A stretch of 64,000 nucleotides of DNA, taken from the NCBI GenBank assembly GCA_018894105.1, contig CM032132.1, positions 27,269,379-27,333,378 on the forward strand. Reading direction: 5' to 3'. The position numbers were made by a program, and so were the translations under genes. This DNA comes from Jacaranda mimosifolia (lineage: Eukaryota; Streptophyta; Magnoliopsida; Lamiales; Bignoniaceae). Below the pieces are notes generated by a model. That model saw only the letters and a program-made list of their open reading frames with translations, was not told the origin of the DNA and did no database searches. Of the stretch, positions 61,680-64,000 are shown in pieces. Numbering within the stretch: position 1 is the stretch's first letter; every line of letters starts with the position of its first letter.

Positions 61680-64000
61680 CCACAATACTATTTCTATTTC
61701 TTTTTCTTTGCCTCCTTTCATCATTAGCATTGGCTTTTGGCTTGTGTTTCTTGACCCTATGTGGATTAATCATGAAAATTACAAAAAGAATATTTAGTCG
61801 AGTGAATAATTATGGAAAGCCCATTTTGCTGATTAATATTAAAAGAGTAGTTCTCGTCTGGTCACGGCTAAATTATTATAACAAAACAAATTAAAGATAT
61901 TGTTATTTAAAAAGTAATATTATCATAAAACAAAAGTCATTATCGATTAATGTATATATCATTGGTGACAATTCCTACATTATCACTTGATTATTTTGTG
62001 ATTAATATTATATTTTTCTTTTTGGCTTATATACATACATATATATATATATATATATAATTGTTTTCTCAAAATACAAATGTGTTTGTTTTGGGATATT
62101 TTTAAAAACTAGAAAGGTGCACATGTGCGATGCATGTGGCTTGTTAATTTTTTTTATATTTATTTGTTCTATAAATAATTTTTTATTTATATTGGATTCA
62201 AATGCTTACCGAATAAACAAATAAAAAATATAAAATAAATTATCATTTGAAGTCGTTGGGCATTTAACTTAGTTTAAGAACAATCTAAAATAATCAATTT
62301 CTTCTTCTATGGGATTTGCATAGTGCATGGGACCTATTACTTTTAGCTTCATTACATTCCAATGTCTACATTATTTTCCAAAATAGTATTTTCCCAATAT
62401 CTACATTGTTTGAACCCCCAATAAAAGTTGCTGAAAAATAATTCTTCTTCCAATTTGACCATCCATTGTCTATCCTTTTAGGGTGATATCCATCATTCTT
62501 TGTTGTAATTCAAGTCTCGAATTTGATAGGTCATGATGATCATAATCAATCTTGTAGTTTCCAATTTTATCCCATTAAGTTAAAGGACCTAGAATAGAAT
62601 CCCCCCCCCCCCCCATGGAATGGCTAAAGAATCGATAGGAGAAGCTTGATCTTTGTATAAATAAATTATAATTTGCAAATATGAAAATTTTCATATGAAA
62701 AATGTTTAAAATCTTGATAATAAGGAATGGACATATATATATATATTCACATTGGTTTAAAACTTCAAATTTTAATTGTATAAGTACTTCACGGATTATA
62801 TTTTGCATTGCTTAAACTTTGTATATTAATAGCAAAAAGAAAACAAGTATCTCTTTCCAATATAGGATTAATAAATAATGGAATAAACTATAAAATAAGA
62901 TATAAACCTATTTATTGTTCTTCAACAATGGTTGCAATACTAGTAAGAGTCACCTGGATATGTTCATTTTTTAGATTGCATCATTGAATATTTTGGTATC
63001 CTTTTTCTGAATATTTAAGTGTCATCCTTTATCACCTCTTTCGAAAAAAAAGCAGATATTATAGTACCCGTAACATTCATAATAATGTGTTATTCTATGT
63101 TTATGACCTTATCTTGCATGGACAATAATATCTTGTTCCACTGATATATTATCATTATTTCCTTCGACCAAAATTTCAGCAACTTGATAAATATTTGAAG
63201 AATTATAAATTAAGTTAGTCTAATTTCATGTTTTTAAGATATGGAGTTGAATATAATTCATTGAAAGCTAAACATTTAACCTTCTGAAGATTTTGGTATA
63301 TGAATTTATGTCCATAAAATTTATAAGTTTTCTCATAAGTGCTTTTGATAAATTTAATTCTTTTAATATTTTCTATTTTTAAGCTCCTTTTATGTTTTCA
63401 CAAAATACAATTGAAAGTTTCCATACCTATTCTCATTTGGAAATTAACCCCGAAAGACCATTATATATCATGCCTTATGTTCAAAAAGTATAAATCTACC
63501 CTTGTAGATGCAAATTCTTTATCTAATTTCACATCAAATAAAGTAAAAGAGAATATGTAGTTCAAGACTCAAATATTTTTATCAAAAGTACATAACCTCT
63601 TCTAATAGAGAAATAAACAACTTATGCAATTCATTTGACATTTAAACCAAAGCAAGTCTAAATTTTTTTATTGCCATAATGAAATATGGGAGGCTCTTTA
63701 AAATCTTACAGCATCACGGTGGATGTTATTATGTACCTTACTTAATTCATGAGTCTTCAAGCACACAAAACTATAAATTCCCAAACCTAATAAAAAATGA
63801 GATTACAATTTAAAATTTTTCCATATGACAATATATGCCTGCATATATGATATTTATTGAAAAATCATAGAGTACATATTTATTGAAACATTACTAACAT
63901 TTGATTAATAAGAAATCATCAATGCCCTTAGAAGCTATAAATTGGTGAATATTGACAATTGAGTTCTTTATGAATTTTTTTTTTATTCGAAGTAACATTG
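61680..64000. other. AT-rich spacer to the window edge
   Basis: No supported gene. It contains an (AT)n run (62039-62059), a poly-C run (62601-62614) and short low-complexity reading frames. The first 150 bp should hold the 3' UTR of the gene ending at 61679. Confidence 0.5.
62601..62614. repeat. Poly-C tract
   Basis: A run of 14 C in otherwise AT-rich spacer. Confidence 0.9.

Noticed and set aside
63339..63560. 73-codon plus-strand frame near the right edge
   Set aside because: The AT-rich translation is full of Leu/Ile/Lys, with no domain or start context support.

Overview
This window is nuclear DNA of a seed plant, most likely a eudicot. It is AT-rich, genes are split by many introns, and the intergenic space is packed with decayed plant transposable elements of the Ty1/copia, Ty3/gypsy (Tat lineage), MULE, hAT and CACTA types. 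I see only two convincing host genes. All calls come from reading translations, splice sites and repeats by eye, without database searches.

Region 1 (1-14.5 kb, minus strand): a 17-exon part of a gene for a C2-GRAM-VASt protein closely resembling Arabidopsis BAG-associated GRAM protein 1 (BAGP1). Its last exon or exons lie beyond the left edge. One intron uses a GC donor, and one large intron carries an antisense Ty1/copia relic. Region 2 (14.5-19 kb): the upstream flank of that gene, AT-rich spacer, and a 1.04-kb Pack-MULE-like element (17083-18119) carrying a stop-containing N-terminal fragment of a CYP71-type cytochrome P450.

Region 3 (19.0-28.7 kb): one degraded Tat-lineage Ty3/gypsy retrotransposon on the minus strand. 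It runs gag, protease, RT, RNase H, archaeal-type RNase H and integrase. Next come 65-68 bp tandem repeats, an opposite-strand spliced extra ORF with its own TATA box, a polypurine tract and a 3' LTR. The 5' LTR is missing. A different Tat-type LTR sits alone at 29.3-29.9 kb. Region 4 (30-37 kb): a 406-bp CACTA-type MITE and a minus-strand Ty1/copia relic.

Region 5 (37.1-51.3 kb): a nested complex. A plus-strand Ty1/copia element of about 14 kb end to end has a 4.0-kb MULE inserted in its 5' LTR and a 4.3-kb hAT element inserted between its gag/protease and integrase parts. Each insertion is marked by target-site duplications. Region 6 (51.6-60.5 kb): a long-TIR MULE-like element that itself contains a hAT-like repeat, then a run of non-autonomous hAT-type elements, three of them with exact 8-bp target duplications, separated by microsatellite-rich spacer. 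Region 7 (61.1-61.7 kb): an intronless plus-strand gene for a small basic protein of unknown function, followed by AT-rich spacer to the right edge.

No operons, CRISPR arrays, rRNA or tRNA genes were seen. I found no clearly new functional system. The most unusual items are the P450-carrying Pack-MULE, the antisense spliced ORF and repeat array of the Tat element, the nested copia/MULE/hAT complex, and a short promoter-like stretch at 53.2-53.4 kb.
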